From Dietzia sp. ANT_WB102 (GTDB lineage Bacteria; Actinomycetota; Actinomycetes; Mycobacteriales; Mycobacteriaceae): 64,000 nt of DNA. Below the pieces are notes generated by a model. It had not been told where the DNA came from. It was given only the letters and a program-made list of their open reading frames with translations, and ran no database searches. A program made the position numbers and the translations under genes. The stretch is taken from assembly GCF_008369165.1 (NCBI RefSeq), contig NZ_VOBA01000001.1:682001-746000 (forward strand), given 5' to 3'. Shown one piece after another: positions 17,238 to 25,274 of this stretch (position 1 is its first letter; every line of letters starts with the position of its first letter).

Positions 17238-18038
17238 ATGACCACTACAGAGAACCGTCCCGCCGTCCGCACCGAGCGCCGGGACCACGTCCTGCTCGTA
17301 ACGCTCGACCGCCCGGAAGCCCGCAATGCCGTCAACGGCGAGGTCAGCATGCTGCTGGGCAACGCGCTGCACGAGGCGGACACCGACCCCGAGATCCGGG
17401 TGGTCGTGATCACCGGCGCAGGCGAGCAGTCGTTCTGCGCGGGTGCCGACCTCAAGGCCATCTCCCGCGGCGAGGACATCTTCCCGGCGGAGAACCGGCA
17501 GTGGGGATTCGCGGGAATGATGCAGCAGTACGTGTCTGTCCCCGTGATCGCCGCAGTCAACGGCACGGCGCTCGGCGGGGGCTGCGAGATCGCCCTGGCC
17601 TGCGATCTCGTGGTGGCGGCCGACCATGCTGTGTTTGGACTGCCGGAGGTGCGACGCGGGCTCATCGCCGCCGCCGGGGGTGCGTTCCGACTGCCGGAGC
17701 AGCTGCCGCACCGGGTGGCCATGGAGATGATCCTCACCGGAGAGCCGATCACGGCCGAGCGGGCGCTCGAACTCCATCTGATCAACCGGGTCGTCTCGGC
17801 CGATCGGCTGCTCGACACCGCGCTCGGACTTGCCGGCACCATCGCGTCCAACGCGCCGTTGTCGGTTCAGGGCAGCAAGCGCGTCGCGCTCGGGATCTCT
17901 GGCGGCGAGCGTCCCGCGGAGGTCAACAAGTGGCAGGTCAGCGACGCGGAGATGATCACGGTCATGAGCTCCGAGGACGCGGCGGAGGGGCCGCGGGCGT
18001 TCGCCGAGAAGCGCGCCCCGGTGTGGAAGGCGCGCTGA
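17238..18038 (+). CDS. Enoyl-CoA hydratase/isomerase (crotonase)
   Basis: A 266-residue crotonase. The CoA/oxyanion block is EQSFCAGADLKAISRGED (about residues 63-80), and the second block is VNGTALGGGCEIALACDLVVA with the following LPEVRRGLIAAAGG. The catalytic Glu of true hydratases is likely in GLPEVRRG and GGGCEIALAC. It stands alone downstream of a repeat-rich region, not in the fatty-acid operon. The substrate is unknown. Confidence 0.9.
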   Translation: MTTTENRPAVRTERRDHVLLVTLDRPEARNAVNGEVSMLLGNALHEADTDPEIRVVVITGAGEQSFCAGADLKAISRGEDIFPAENRQWGFAGMMQQYVSVPVIAAVNGTALGGGCEIALACDLVVAADHAVFGLPEVRRGLIAAAGGAFRLPEQLPHRVAMEMILTGEPITAERALELHLINRVVSADRLLDTALGLAGTIASNAPLSVQGSKRVALGISGGERPAEVNKWQVSDAEMITVMSSEDAAEGPRAFAEKRAPVWKAR

Positions 18039-18091
18039 ACCGGGCCTCGACCGGATGCGAACTGGGGTGCCGGGTCCTAACGTGATCGCCC

Positions 18092-20734
18092 ATGCGTGAT
18101 CGACAACGATGGATCAGGGTCGAAGAGGAACTCCACCTCGTCGACTTGCGGACCCGACGCCCGGTTCGCCGCGCACTCGACGTGCTCACGGCGGTGGGTG
18201 CGTCCCCCGACGCTGCGTCCCCCGACGCCGCAGCCCCCGACAGCACTTCCCCCGACGCCGCAGCCCCCGGGATCGCCGCGACGGCGGCCCACCACGGGGC
18301 GCTCGTGGTCTCCGGCGCGGGGACGCACACCAGGCTCGAGGACCTCGCCAGCGCACTTCGACGCAACCGTGCCGCACTGGATGAGGCCGCGCGGGACCAC
18401 GGGGCCGGGCTCGTCGCGGCGGGCTCCCTCGCCTCCCCGGGCGTGGAGTTCGACCTCGCCCCAGGCGAGGCCCACCCGGCGCCGGGGCGTGAGTCCCAGA
18501 CCCGGGCCGCCGCCCGATTCTCCGTGGTGGTGGAGGTCGCCGATGCCGACGAGGCGCAGTACGTCGCCCGCCGCGCGGTCGCCGTAGCCCCCATACTGCT
18601 GGCGATGAGTGCCAGCTCGCCCTATTGGGCCGACGGCACCGACTCCGGGTACGCCTCCACGCGCACCTTCGAGACCCGCTGGTCGCCGGCGCATGTCACC
18701 GCCTTCGCCGCGGACACCGTCGAGGGCATGCTCGCGGCGGAGGACGAACTCGTCGGCACCGGCGTGGTCGCGGGGCGCGAGGCGATCGAGGTCGACATCC
18801 GGCCGTCCCGGGACGGTGCCGGGGTGGAGTTCCGGGCGTGCGACTCCTGCAGCACGGTGGACACCCTCGTCGTCGTCGCCGCACTGTTCCGCGCGACCGT
18901 CGACGCCCTCCTGGCCGACCGTGCCCGGGGCGCCCAGGCGTGGGAGGACCCCTCCCCGGCGATTCTGGACGCGGCGTTCTGGCGCGCGGCGCGGTCCGGG
19001 CTCGAGGGCGACCTCGTGGACGTGGTCACCGGACGACCCCGACCCGCCACCGAGGTGCTGGTGGACCTCGTCACCGACCTCGAGGCGCGCATCGAGGCCA
19101 CCGGCGAGGCCGACCTGGTCCGCGACCTCCTCGACGGCGTCCGCGCCACCGGCACCTCCGCCGCCCGGCAGCGCTCGGCGCACCGTCGCCGCGGTCGCCG
19201 GGGCGACGTAGTGGCCGTACTCCTAGCGGAAACCTCCGGTCGGCTGCGGCCGCGCGCGGTCTCGGACGACAAGGGCATGCGGTCGATGCTCGCGGCGTAC
19301 TCGCCACTCGGCGAGGCGGTCACCGAGGACGTGCACGACGAGGCGATCACCTCCGACGGGGCTCCCCGGCCCGAGTACGTGGACGTGCTCAAGGCCGTCG
19401 CCGACCTCGGTCCGGAGAAGCTCTGCGAGCGTAAGGACAGCGTCGACGAGCGCCTCCGTGGCCTCGGCATCACCCTCAAGGTCTACGGCTACGACGAGCC
19501 GCAGGTCTACCCGCTGGATGCCGTCCCGCGCATCGTCCCAGCCGACCAGTGGGAGCGGATCTCGGCGGGCCTCGAGCAGCGCGCCCGTGCACTGGAGATG
19601 TTCCTCCGGGACATCTACGGGGCCGGTGAGATCACGCGGGCGGGCGTCGTGCCGCTCGAGGCCCTGCAGCGTGCGCCCGGGTTCCGGCCCACCGGCCGCG
19701 CGGTGCCGGAGGGGATGCTTCACGCGCCGGTATGTGGTGCGGACCTGGTCTCCACGGGGCCGGGCGAGTGGATCATCCTCGAGGACAACTTGCGGATGCC
19801 GGGTGGCCTGGGCATGGCGGTGGCACTGCGGGAGCGCACCGCCGAGGGCTACCCCGAGTTCGGCACGCGTTCGAAGGTGCACGATCCGCGCACGGGCCTG
19901 GAGATGCTGGGCCGGACATTGCGCGCGGCCGCGCCGGAGGGCGTCGATGACGCGGAGATCACCGTGGTGGTCGCCGAGGACGAGCTGAAGGCGTTCGACC
20001 TCACCTCCGCCGCCGAGGCGGTGGGCGCCGCGGTGGTCACGCCGGACGCCCTGGTCTGTCAGGGCGGGCGGCTGTACCGCGACGACGACGAGGGCTGCCA
20101 TCCCGTCGATGTCCTTTACGTCCGGATGGACGAGGAGATGCTGCTGTCGGCAGAGGGCTCGGATGGAGCGCGCTTGCGGCACGGGCTGCTCGAGGCGATG
20201 GCGGAGGGGGCCGTCTCGGTGGTGAACGCGCCCGGCAACGGAGCGGCCGACGACAAGGCGATCTACGCGCGGGTCCCGCAGATCATCGACTTCTACCTCG
20301 GTGAAAAGCCCCTGATCGGCCAGGTCGACACGTACCTGTGCTCGGATCCGGACCAGCGCAAGCAGGTGTTGGACCGGCTCGGCGAACTGGTGGTCAAGCC
20401 GATCGACGGGTACGGAGGATCCGGCATCACAGTCGGACCCGAGAGTTCCCCGCGTGAGCTCGACGTGCGTAGGGACGAGATAAAGCGCAATGGCGAGCGG
20501 TTCGTCGCGCAGGAGGTGCAGCCGCTGTCTACGCTGCCTACTTTCGACGGACGAGAGTTGCAGCGACGCCACGTGGACATGCGGGCGTTCATCATGCTCA
20601 CCCGGGGCGAGAACGGGGAGATCGTCGCCCAGGCCCCGCCGGTAGCCATGACACGCGTGGCCCCTGCGGGCACGATGGTGGTCAACGCCTCCAGCGGAGG
20701 GGGAGGAAAGGACACCTGGATCCACCGTGCCTGA
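18092..20734 (+). CDS. Fusion: GCS2-like carboxylate-amine ligase and circularly permuted ATP-grasp
   Basis: An 880-residue two-domain enzyme. Residues 1 to about 370 are a GCS2/YbdK-type glutamate-cysteine ligase-like domain beginning RVEEELHLVD, with VEFDLAPGEAH and EVDIRPSRDGAGVEFRACD as metal/ATP segments. From about residue 385 is a circularly permuted type-2 ATP-grasp (DUF404/DUF407 class), with ILEDNLRMPGGLGMAVALRE, VVKPIDGYGGSGI and AFIMLTRG. Both halves form amide bonds with ATP, so it should build a small peptide-like compound. The next two genes overlap it and encode a peptidase and an amidohydrolase. A 5-residue tandem repeat (38-59) sits in the first domain. The product is unknown. 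Confidence 0.85.
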   Translation: MRDRQRWIRVEEELHLVDLRTRRPVRRALDVLTAVGASPDAASPDAAAPDSTSPDAAAPGIAATAAHHGALVVSGAGTHTRLEDLASALRRNRAALDEAARDHGAGLVAAGSLASPGVEFDLAPGEAHPAPGRESQTRAAARFSVVVEVADADEAQYVARRAVAVAPILLAMSASSPYWADGTDSGYASTRTFETRWSPAHVTAFAADTVEGMLAAEDELVGTGVVAGREAIEVDIRPSRDGAGVEFRACDSCSTVDTLVVVAALFRATVDALLADRARGAQAWEDPSPAILDAAFWRAARSGLEGDLVDVVTGRPRPATEVLVDLVTDLEARIEATGEADLVRDLLDGVRATGTSAARQRSAHRRRGRRGDVVAVLLAETSGRLRPRAVSDDKGMRSMLAAYSPLGEAVTEDVHDEAITSDGAPRPEYVDVLKAVADLGPEKLCERKDSVDERLRGLGITLKVYGYDEPQVYPLDAVPRIVPADQWERISAGLEQRARALEMFLRDIYGAGEITRAGVVPLEALQRAPGFRPTGRAVPEGMLHAPVCGADLVSTGPGEWIILEDNLRMPGGLGMAVALRERTAEGYPEFGTRSKVHDPRTGLEMLGRTLRAAAPEGVDDAEITVVVAEDELKAFDLTSAAEAVGAAVVTPDALVCQGGRLYRDDDEGCHPVDVLYVRMDEEMLLSAEGSDGARLRHGLLEAMAEGAVSVVNAPGNGAADDKAIYARVPQIIDFYLGEKPLIGQVDTYLCSDPDQRKQVLDRLGELVVKPIDGYGGSGITVGPESSPRELDVRRDEIKRNGERFVAQEVQPLSTLPTFDGRELQRRHVDMRAFIMLTRGENGEIVAQAPPVAMTRVAPAGTMVVNASSGGGGKDTWIHRA
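18203..18268 (+). repeat. 15-bp tandem repeat inside ligase gene
   Basis: Four imperfect 15-bp units encode SPDAA-SPDAA-APDST-SPDAA near the N-terminus of the GCS2 domain, in a surface loop position. It looks like a recent in-frame expansion and may vary among strains. Confidence 0.7.
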
Positions 20735-22619
20735 CACCACCGCACCCGATTTCGCCGAGGCCACAGAGGAACAAGAGTCCCGAGACGTCGCGGGGCCACC
20801 GGAAGACGCCGCTGGCCCCGGCCGCGTCCGCCACACCAGTTCGCCCTGCCTGTCCCCGGACGGCTCGGTGCTGGCCTGCGTGGTCACCGAACGGACCGGC
20901 TTCCCGCGGGCGGTGCAGCGACCGCTCGGACCGGACGGACTCGACGGCGCCGGCCCCGAACGCGACGTCGTATTGCCGGAGGACGGTCCCGTCCGCAGGG
21001 TCGCCTACTCGCCCAACGGTAAGTGGTTGGCCTGCGAGGTCGCTCCGGACGGCGGTGAACGCGAACGGATCTTCCTCGTCACCACCGATCCCGACGACCA
21101 CAGTGCCCACGCAATCGACACCTGGGGCGATGCCACCGTGAAGATCGTCTGCTGGGACGGCGAGCTACTCGCCGTGACCGCGTTCGACGCCGAGGGCGCG
21201 GCGGACGGCAGACTCGTGGACCCGGAGACGGGGGAGACCACTGTGGTCGACCGGCGCATGGGCGGCGCGCTGGTCCACGCCCGCGACGGCGCGGCCCTGT
21301 TCCGGGTTGGCGCACGCGGCATCCGTGAACTGCTGCGCATCGTCCCGGACGGCCGATGGTGGCCGCTGTTGCCCGTCGACACGGGTGCCACGACCGACGC
21401 CGGGGTCATCCTCGACGCAGGCGGTCCGGACCGGCCGATGCGCATGGTGGTGCGGAGTGACCACTCCTCGGATCGGACAGGACTGCTCGCGGTCGAGTCC
21501 GGCGAGAACGGCACCGAGTCGTGGCCCCTGGCCTACCGGTCGGACGCGGACCTCGACACCATGGAGGTCAGCCTCGACCGCTCGACCGCTGTCCTGCTGT
21601 GGAACGTGCGGGGCGGACTCTCCGAGCTGGAGGTCCTAGACCTGCGACCCGACCGCCCGCGGGTGATCGCCCGGCCCCCGCTGCCGGACGTGGTGGCCTC
21701 GGCGCCCACCATCACAGCCGATGGCCGACTGCTGGCCGTGACTGTCGAGAGCCTCGATGAGCCACCCCGAGTAGTGATCTACGACGTCGCCGCCGGCCGC
21801 TGGACAGGCCACGGACCGCGCGAACCGGACCCGGCCCCCGAGCTGGTCCGGTACACCGCCCGTGACGGACTGGAGATGAGCGGATGGTTGTACCGCGTCG
21901 GCCCGGCCGGTGAGCCCGCTCCCACCGTGGTGCACCTGCACGGCGGCCCGGAGGGCCAGTCGCGGCCGGGGTACAACGACATCGCCAGGCGGCTGCTGGA
22001 TGCCGGTGTGGCGGTCTTCGCCCCCAACGTGCGCGGTTCCACCGGGTTCGGGCGGTTCTTCAGTCACGCCGACGACCGGTACGGACGGTTCGCCGGGATC
22101 GACGACGTCGAGGATGCGCTGCTGCACCTCGTGGATGAGGGGATCGCCGACCCGGACCGGGCGGTGGTCTCGGGGCGCTCCTACGGCGGGTACCTCGTCA
22201 ACGCCTCGCTCGTGCGGCACGCCGGACGGTGGCGCGGCGGCATCGCGGCCTGCGGGATGAGTGACCTGCGGACCTTCTACCGTGACACCGAACCCTGGGT
22301 CGCCGCAGCCGCCTACCCCAAGTACGGCAACCCCCTCCAGGAACGGGAGCTGCTCAGAGAGGCGTCGCCGCTACGCCGGTTCCGGACGGTGGACGTGCCG
22401 ATGCTGTTCGTCCACGGAGCCCACGACACGAACGTGCCGCCCAGCGAGACCGAGCAGGCCGCCGAGGCGCTGCGCCAACGAGATGTACCGGTGGACGTGC
22501 TCCTGTTTGAGGACGAGGGTCATGAGTTCGTGAAATTGGCAAACCGTCAGCTGTTGGGCGATCGGGTGGTCCAGTTCTGTCAGGAGGTGTTCGATGCTCG
22601 GACGAGGAAAGGCCGATAG
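20727..22619 (+). CDS. S9 family serine peptidase (prolyl oligopeptidase type)
   Basis: A 630-residue S9 peptidase: an N-terminal seven-bladed propeller (about residues 20-365) and a C-terminal alpha/beta-hydrolase domain. The catalytic residues are Ser485 in GRSYGGYL, Asp567 in GAHDTNVPP and His599 in DEGHEFVK; the oxyanion region is HLHGGPEGQSRPGYN. No signal peptide, so cytoplasmic. The GTG start overlaps the ligase gene by 8 bp and has only a weak ribosome-binding site, implying translational coupling. It probably cleaves short peptides or acyl-peptides related to the ligase product; this is inference from context. Confidence 0.92.
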   Translation: MPDTTAPDFAEATEEQESRDVAGPPEDAAGPGRVRHTSSPCLSPDGSVLACVVTERTGFPRAVQRPLGPDGLDGAGPERDVVLPEDGPVRRVAYSPNGKWLACEVAPDGGERERIFLVTTDPDDHSAHAIDTWGDATVKIVCWDGELLAVTAFDAEGAADGRLVDPETGETTVVDRRMGGALVHARDGAALFRVGARGIRELLRIVPDGRWWPLLPVDTGATTDAGVILDAGGPDRPMRMVVRSDHSSDRTGLLAVESGENGTESWPLAYRSDADLDTMEVSLDRSTAVLLWNVRGGLSELEVLDLRPDRPRVIARPPLPDVVASAPTITADGRLLAVTVESLDEPPRVVIYDVAAGRWTGHGPREPDPAPELVRYTARDGLEMSGWLYRVGPAGEPAPTVVHLHGGPEGQSRPGYNDIARRLLDAGVAVFAPNVRGSTGFGRFFSHADDRYGRFAGIDDVEDALLHLVDEGIADPDRAVVSGRSYGGYLVNASLVRHAGRWRGGIAACGMSDLRTFYRDTEPWVAAAAYPKYGNPLQERELLREASPLRRFRTVDVPMLFVHGAHDTNVPPSETEQAAEALRQRDVPVDVLLFEDEGHEFVKLANRQLLGDRVVQFCQEVFDARTRKGR

Positions 22620-23793
22620 CTCGATCAAGAAGAGGGACCCGTCCGAGTTCGAGGAGCGGTTGTCCCGGTGGCGGCGACACATCCACGCGAACCCGGAGCT
22701 GTCGTTCGAAGAGACCGAGACCACCGCGTTCATCGCCGGGGAGCTTGAGAAGCTGGGGCTCACACCTCGTGGGTTCAAGCTGGGTACCGGGCTGTGGTGT
22801 GACATCCCCGCCGCGGACGATGCCCCCGCGAAAGACGTAGTAGCACTGCGTGCGGATATCGACGCCCTGCCGATGTCGGAGGCGTCCGGCGAGTCGTTCT
22901 CCTCGGAGGCCGAGGGCGTCAGCCACTCCTGCGGGCACGACGGACATACTGCGATGCTCCTCGGGGCCGCCGAGCTCCTCGTCGCGGACCCGCCGCCGCG
23001 CCCGGTCCGCCTGATCTTCCAACCCGCGGAGGAGACCATGCCAGGCGGGGCCAAGACCTGCGTCGAGGAGGGCGTGGTCAAGGGCGTCGACCGGATCCTG
23101 GCGCTGCACTGCGATCCGCACCGCAAAGTCGGCGAGGTCGGCGTCACCGCCGGGCCGATCACCTCGTCCAACGCCAAGATCGGCGTCCACGTGCACTCGG
23201 ACGGCGGGCACACCGCGCGTCCGCACGAGACGCAGGACACGGTCCACGCGCTAGCGCAGATCGTCATGGGCCTTGGCGGCGTAATCGACCGCCGTACGGA
23301 CCCCCGCTCGGGAACCGTCCTGACCTGGGGTTCCGTCAATGCTGGTGGCTCCGCACCCAACGTCATCCCGGATTCCGGCGAACTCTGGGGGACGCTGCGC
23401 AGCGCCGACCGCGACGTGTGGGCCACGATCGAGCCGATTGTTCGCGAGGCGATCGAACACCTGGCCGCGCTGTACGAGATCCGGGCCGAGGTCGACTACA
23501 TCCAAGGCGTACCGCCCGTGGTGAACGACGCCGATTGCGCGGAATTGGCCGCGCAGGCCGTGGAATCCGTGCTCGGGTCCGAGGGCGTGGGCTCCGCGGA
23601 TCAGTCCAGTGGTGGCGAAGACTTTGCCTGGTACACGGAGGAGATCCCCGGCGTTTACCTGCGGCTGGGCGTGAGTGACGGCGAATCCGAGGAAACGGAT
23701 CTGCACCATCCGGGCTTCGTGCTCGACGAGCGCGCCCTGGCCCACGGTGCCCGCATATTCGATGCGTTCGCGCGACTGCATCGCGCCGAGTGA
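22594..23793 (+). CDS. M20 family amidohydrolase/aminoacylase
   Basis: A 399-residue M20D-type metallohydrolase (hippurate hydrolase/IAA-amino acid hydrolase class). Family segments are RRHIHANPELSFEE, LRADIDALPMSE, SHSCGHDGHTAMLLG (metal-binding Cys/His) and QPAEETMPGGAK; SSGGEDFAWY near the C-terminus provides a further metal ligand region. It starts with ATG 26 bp inside the peptidase gene behind a strong AGGAGG site. It hydrolyses N-acyl or peptide amide bonds. It is the third gene of the ligase-peptidase-amidohydrolase operon. Confidence 0.92.
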   Translation: MLGRGKADSSIKKRDPSEFEERLSRWRRHIHANPELSFEETETTAFIAGELEKLGLTPRGFKLGTGLWCDIPAADDAPAKDVVALRADIDALPMSEASGESFSSEAEGVSHSCGHDGHTAMLLGAAELLVADPPPRPVRLIFQPAEETMPGGAKTCVEEGVVKGVDRILALHCDPHRKVGEVGVTAGPITSSNAKIGVHVHSDGGHTARPHETQDTVHALAQIVMGLGGVIDRRTDPRSGTVLTWGSVNAGGSAPNVIPDSGELWGTLRSADRDVWATIEPIVREAIEHLAALYEIRAEVDYIQGVPPVVNDADCAELAAQAVESVLGSEGVGSADQSSGGEDFAWYTEEIPGVYLRLGVSDGESEETDLHHPGFVLDERALAHGARIFDAFARLHRAE

Positions 23794-23872
23794 CCTCCCG
23801 TCGTGCGCGCCCGGCCGTGCGCCCGGCCGTGCGGTCGCCTGCGGCGGCTTAGCCCTGAGGCTTGCGCGCCCG

Positions 23873-23998
23873 GAATGGTCCATTTCCGCTGCATAAGCCG
23901 GAGCCGTGCGTGCATTTAGGCTGCATAAGCCGGAGCCATGCGTGCATTCTGGCTGCGTAAGCCGGAGCCATGCGTGCATTTAGGCTGCGTAAGCCGGC
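23873..23998. repeat. 32-bp tandem repeats and dispersed element copy B
   Basis: Element B (23873-23900) is followed by three 32-bp units (23888-23919, 23920-23951, 23952-23983) that differ at only a few bases, and a partial fourth. Each holds the mini-hairpin GGCT-GCRTA-AGCC. The array lies between convergent genes (amidohydrolase and selD), with no spacers, so it is not CRISPR. It may act as a terminator or REP-like element. Confidence 0.85.
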
Positions 23999-24026
23999 GG
24001 CCGCGGCGTCGCCGGCGACGGCGGAG

Positions 24027-25037
24027 TCAGCGCACGGTGAGCACCGAATCGCCGGCGGGAACCAGCTCGCCGATCACGGTGCCCCCCGGGATCTCCCCGG
24101 CCACGAGCAGCCCGCCGGAGGTCTGGGCGTCGGCGAGCAGGAGCAGTTCGTCCTCGTCCACCCCGGCGGCGAGGTGCGGCCGCACCCAATCGAGGTTGCG
24201 CCTGGTCCCGCCGCTGACGAAGCCGTCGGCGAGGGCCTGACGTGCACCCTCGAGGTAGGGGACGGAGGCAGAGTCGATCACGGCGGAGACGCCACTGGCC
24301 CGGGCCATCTTGTAGAGGTGGCCGAGTAGACCGAACCCGGTGACGTCGGTCGCGCACTCGACTCCGGCGGCCAGGGCCTCGCGGGAGGCTACGTCGTTGA
24401 GACGCGTCATCGTCTCGATCGCCTCCCGGCTCACTTCGCCCGTGTTCTTGTGCCGACTGTTGAGCACCCCGATCCCCAGCGGTTTGGTCAGCGACAGCGG
24501 CACCCCCGCCTGCCCGGCGTCATTGCGTAGTAGCCGCTCGGGGTCCGCGATGCCTGTGACCGCCATGCCGTACTTCGGCTCCGGGTCATCAACGCTGTGC
24601 CCGCCCGCCACGTGACAACCGGCGGCGCCGGCCACCTCCTGAGCACCGCGCAGGACCTCCCCGGCCATGTCGTACGGCAGGACGTCCATCGGCCAGCACA
24701 GCAGATTGATCGCCACGATCGGGGTCCCGCCCATCGCGTAGACGTCCGACAGGGCGTTGGCCGCGGCGATGCGCCCCCAGTCGTAGGGGTCGTCGACGAC
24801 GGGGGTGAAGAAGTCGGCCGTGCTGATGACGGCCTGGCCGCCGGCGATCCGGACCGCCGCCGCGTCGTCGCCGTCATCGAGGCCCACGAGGAGTTCCGCG
24901 GCGGGATCGCGGACGGGGGCGCCGACGAGACCGGAGACGACGTTCTCGAGCGCGCCGGGCGGGATCTTGCAGGCACATCCGCCGCCGTGGGCATACGAGG
25001 TGAGCCGTGCGGCGCGCGAGGCGGGATCGGTGGCCAT
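24027..25037 (-). CDS. selD: Selenide, water dikinase
   Basis: A 336-residue SelD making selenophosphate from selenide and ATP. The active-site loop reads HGGGCACKIP near residue 22-31, with Cys rather than selenocysteine at the catalytic position, so SelD is not itself a selenoprotein here. Other family segments are STADFFTPVVDDPYDWGRIA, NALSDVYAMGG and VTGFGLLGHLY. It is divergent from tRNA-Sec with a 72-bp gap and belongs to the selenium island. Confidence 0.96.
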   Translation of the reverse strand: MATDPASRAARLTSYAHGGGCACKIPPGALENVVSGLVGAPVRDPAAELLVGLDDGDDAAAVRIAGGQAVISTADFFTPVVDDPYDWGRIAAANALSDVYAMGGTPIVAINLLCWPMDVLPYDMAGEVLRGAQEVAGAAGCHVAGGHSVDDPEPKYGMAVTGIADPERLLRNDAGQAGVPLSLTKPLGIGVLNSRHKNTGEVSREAIETMTRLNDVASREALAAGVECATDVTGFGLLGHLYKMARASGVSAVIDSASVPYLEGARQALADGFVSGGTRRNLDWVRPHLAAGVDEDELLLLADAQTSGGLLVAGEIPGGTVIGELVPAGDSVLTVR

Positions 25038-25109
25038 GGCCTGACCTTAATAACGTGGGCGGGATCGGTGGGCGCGGTCGGGAATGACCGCCTAGTCTCG
25101 TGGGGGCAG

Positions 25110-25205
25110 GGAGGCGTCCGGGCACCTGGTGGTCCCCGCGGTCTTCAAAACCGACGTGGCCGAGTATCTCGGTCAGGCGGGTTCGATTCCCGTCCGCCTC
25201 CGCCA
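25110..25205 (+). tRNA. selC: tRNA-Sec (anticodon TCA)
   Basis: A 96-nt tRNA with the features of bacterial tRNA-Sec. The acceptor GGAGGCG pairs with CGCCTCC, followed by G and an encoded CCA (25203-25205). The anticodon loop CTTCAAA carries TCA at 25145-25147 closed by CGGT/ACCG. A long variable arm CCGAG-TAT-CTCGG and the T-loop TTCGATT are present. It lies directly upstream of selA and selB. Confidence 0.95.
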
Positions 25206-25274
25206 CCACAAACCCCGCCACGACAACTTCCGCCACAACCGCCTCCGCCACCCGATCCGGAAGGGGAACGGACG

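Noticed and set aside
16794-17851. Overlapping minus-strand frames of 327 and 337 codons
   Set aside because: They are antisense to the enoyl-CoA hydratase and to intergenic repeats, with Arg/Ser/Pro-rich shadow composition.
23888-23998. CRISPR-like array
   Set aside because: The 32-bp units are contiguous with no spacers and no cas genes are near.
24930-24990. SelD as a selenoprotein
   Set aside because: The catalytic position is Cys in GGGCACK; no in-frame TGA occurs in the gene.
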